From: Pseudomonadota bacterium
GTDB taxonomy: Bacteria > Pseudomonadota > Alphaproteobacteria > Acetobacterales > Acetobacteraceae
Reading direction: 5' to 3'
Assembly: GCA_021819535.1 (NCBI GenBank)
Contig: JAKAQU010000137.1
Location: forward strand, 1-7,445
DNA length: 7,445 nt
Every line of letters starts with the position of its first letter. Within the stretch, counting starts at the first letter, position 1. The position numbers and the translations under genes are program-made. The notes beneath the pieces were generated by a model. That model was not told the origin of the DNA. It searched no databases and was given only the letters and a program-made list of their open reading frames with translations. Positions 6,203 to 7,445 of the stretch are shown one piece after another.

Positions 6203-7445
6203 CCGACGCGCCCGCCGCGCCGCCATCGCCTGACAACAAAGCCTCGCTGTTCGGCGAATTGCGGCGCATGGCGCGCACCTCGGGCGCGGTCGGCGGCATC
6301 GCAGCACGTCTCGCCGGGGCGCGTATGTTCGGCCTCCAGACCGACCGCGCAGCACACGCCGAGGATTTGAAGGTGATCCTCGGTGGGCTCAAGGGGCCGC
6401 TCATGAAGGTCGCGCAATTCCTCTCGACCGTACCGGACGCGCTGCCCGCCGAATACGCCGCCGAACTCGCCGAATTACAGGCCAACGCGCCGCCGATGGG
6501 CCGTGCTTTCGTGCGCCGGCGCATGGAAAGCGAACTCGGTCGCGACTGGCGCAGCCGGTTCGCCACGTTCGAGGAAGAAGCGGCGGCGGCGGCAAGCCTC
6601 GGCCAGGTGCATCGGGCAACCCTGCCGGATGGAAGCAAAGTCGCCTGCAAGCTGCAATATCCCGACATGCCGAGCACGGTGGAGGCCGATCTCCGCCAGC
6701 TCAAACTGGCGATGGCGATCTATCATCGCATGGACAACGCCATCCGGCATGGGGAAATCTATCTCGAACTCGCGGAACGGCTACGCGAAGAACTCGATTA
6801 CCGGCGGGAAGCCGCGCAGATGCGGCTCTATCGCGGCATGCTGGAGAACGAGCCGATGGTGCGCGTGCCAAGCCCGATCGAGGGCTATTGCACCGCGCGC
6901 CTTCTCACCATGACCTGGCTCGACGGCCAGCCGCTCATGCGCTGGCTGGCCGATGACCCCCCGCAGGAGGCCCGCAACCGCGTCGCCGAAGCGCTGTTTC
7001 GCGCCTGGTACGTGCCGCTCTATCGCTATGGCATAATCCACGGCGACCCGCATCTCGGCAATTATCAGGTTGCGAGCGAAGAGAGCGTCAACCTGCTCGA
7101 TTTCGGTGCGATCCGGGTGTTTCCGCCGCGCTTCGTCGGCGGCGTCATCGATCTCTATGAAGCGGTGCGCGATAATGACAGCGAGCGCGCCCACGCCGCC
7201 TATGTCTCCTGGGGATTTACCGACATCACCCGGGAAAAGCTCGAAGTTCTCAATCTTTGGGCGAAATTCCTCTACGAGCCGCTGATGCAGGACCGCACCC
7301 GCCGCATCCAGGAGAACAGCGATACGCAGTTCGGCCGCGCTGTTGCAGAACAGGTCCATGCCGGGCTGCAACGCACCGGAGGAGTGAAGCCGCCGCGCGA
7401 ATTCGTCCTCATGGACCGCTCGGCGATCGGCCTCGGCAGCGTGTT
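6199..7445 (+). CDS. ABC1/AarF/ADCK (UbiB-like) atypical kinase family protein (C-terminus cut by window edge)
   Basis: An open frame of 415 residues runs off the right edge; the family is usually about 450 or more. The atypical kinase landmarks are present in order: LKGPLMKVAQFLSTVPDALP at 64-83 (the KxGQ helix, here KVAQ), the alanine-rich nucleotide loop AAAAASLGQVHRA at 128-140, the ATP-binding lysine Lys151 in VACKLQYP, the ELD signature at 198-200 in REELDYRREA, the catalytic loop HGDPHLGN at 281-288 with Asp283, and DFG at 301-303. E. coli UbiB and human COQ8 of this family support coenzyme Q biosynthesis, probably as ATPases; this shorter alphaproteobacterial type has no assigned role that I know. 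Its ATG overlaps the pepF stop (ATGA), with no strong ribosome binding site, indicating translational coupling. No N-terminal membrane segment is visible; UbiB-type C-terminal ones could lie beyond the edge. Confidence 0.93.
   Translation, partial: MTDAPAAPPSPDNKASLFGELRRMARTSGAVGGIAARLAGARMFGLQTDRAAHAEDLKVILGGLKGPLMKVAQFLSTVPDALPAEYAAELAELQANAPPMGRAFVRRRMESELGRDWRSRFATFEEEAAAAASLGQVHRATLPDGSKVACKLQYPDMPSTVEADLRQLKLAMAIYHRMDNAIRHGEIYLELAERLREELDYRREAAQMRLYRGMLENEPMVRVPSPIEGYCTARLLTMTWLDGQPLMRWLADDPPQEARNRVAEALFRAWYVPLYRYGIIHGDPHLGNYQVASEESVNLLDFGAIRVFPPRFVGGVIDLYEAVRDNDSERAHAAYVSWGFTDITREKLEVLNLWAKFLYEPLMQDRTRRIQENSDTQFGRAVAEQVHAGLQRTGGVKPPREFVLMDRSAIGLGSV

Noticed and set aside
6581..6597. 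GCG-rich run in the kinase gene as a phase-variable simple repeat
   Set aside because: It encodes the alanine-rich nucleotide-binding loop expected in the family; the repeat is short and its last codon is GCA.
1..7445. Mobile element, CRISPR array, toxin-antitoxin or defence system
   Set aside because: No transposase, integrase, spaced repeats, tRNA, or defence-type domains were seen on either strand; every long gene belongs to a known housekeeping or catabolic family.

Overview
The window is a stretch of ordinary, densely packed bacterial chromosome, visibly GC-rich with strong G/C third positions. It has six protein genes and no sign of mobile DNA, CRISPR or RNA genes. The extended ribosomal protein S9, the short MidA-type methyltransferase and the ABC1 kinase subtype all suggest an alphaproteobacterium. 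Acetobacteraceae/Rhodospirillales is my best guess; it rests on remembered family resemblance, not on a search.

Left block (1-2071, minus strand): a ribosomal operon reads leftward. A good sigma70-like promoter (TTGACG, 17-nt spacer, CATAAG) drives rplM (L13), then rpsI (S9) after a 5-nt gap. A MidA/NDUFAF7-family methyltransferase follows 72 nt further on and runs off the left edge. The rpsI-midA gap holds a strong hairpin but no T-tract, so the methyltransferase may be a third gene of the operon.

Middle block (2102-4229, plus strand): after an 86-bp divergent intergenic region come an atypical NAD(P)-binding short-chain dehydrogenase/epimerase-like gene and, 19 nt later, an M20 family amidohydrolase of the HipO/IAA-amino-acid hydrolase type with all metal ligands visible. 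They look like a two-gene operon.

Right block (4230-7445, plus strand): a 134-bp gap contains two consecutive hairpins and a candidate promoter. It is followed by an oligoendopeptidase F (M3 family, HELGH) whose stop codon overlaps the start of an ABC1/AarF/UbiB-family atypical kinase (ATGA overlap). The kinase runs off the right edge.

The genes are housekeeping (ribosome, possible respiratory-complex or quinone accessory functions) and peptide or amide catabolism. I see no convincing undescribed system. The points worth a second look are small: the hairpins and their odd polarity, a possible leaderless start, an in-frame 12-bp tandem duplication, a KxAQ variant of the kinase signature, and the coupled peptidase-kinase pair. 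No gene-free stretch exceeds 134 bases.
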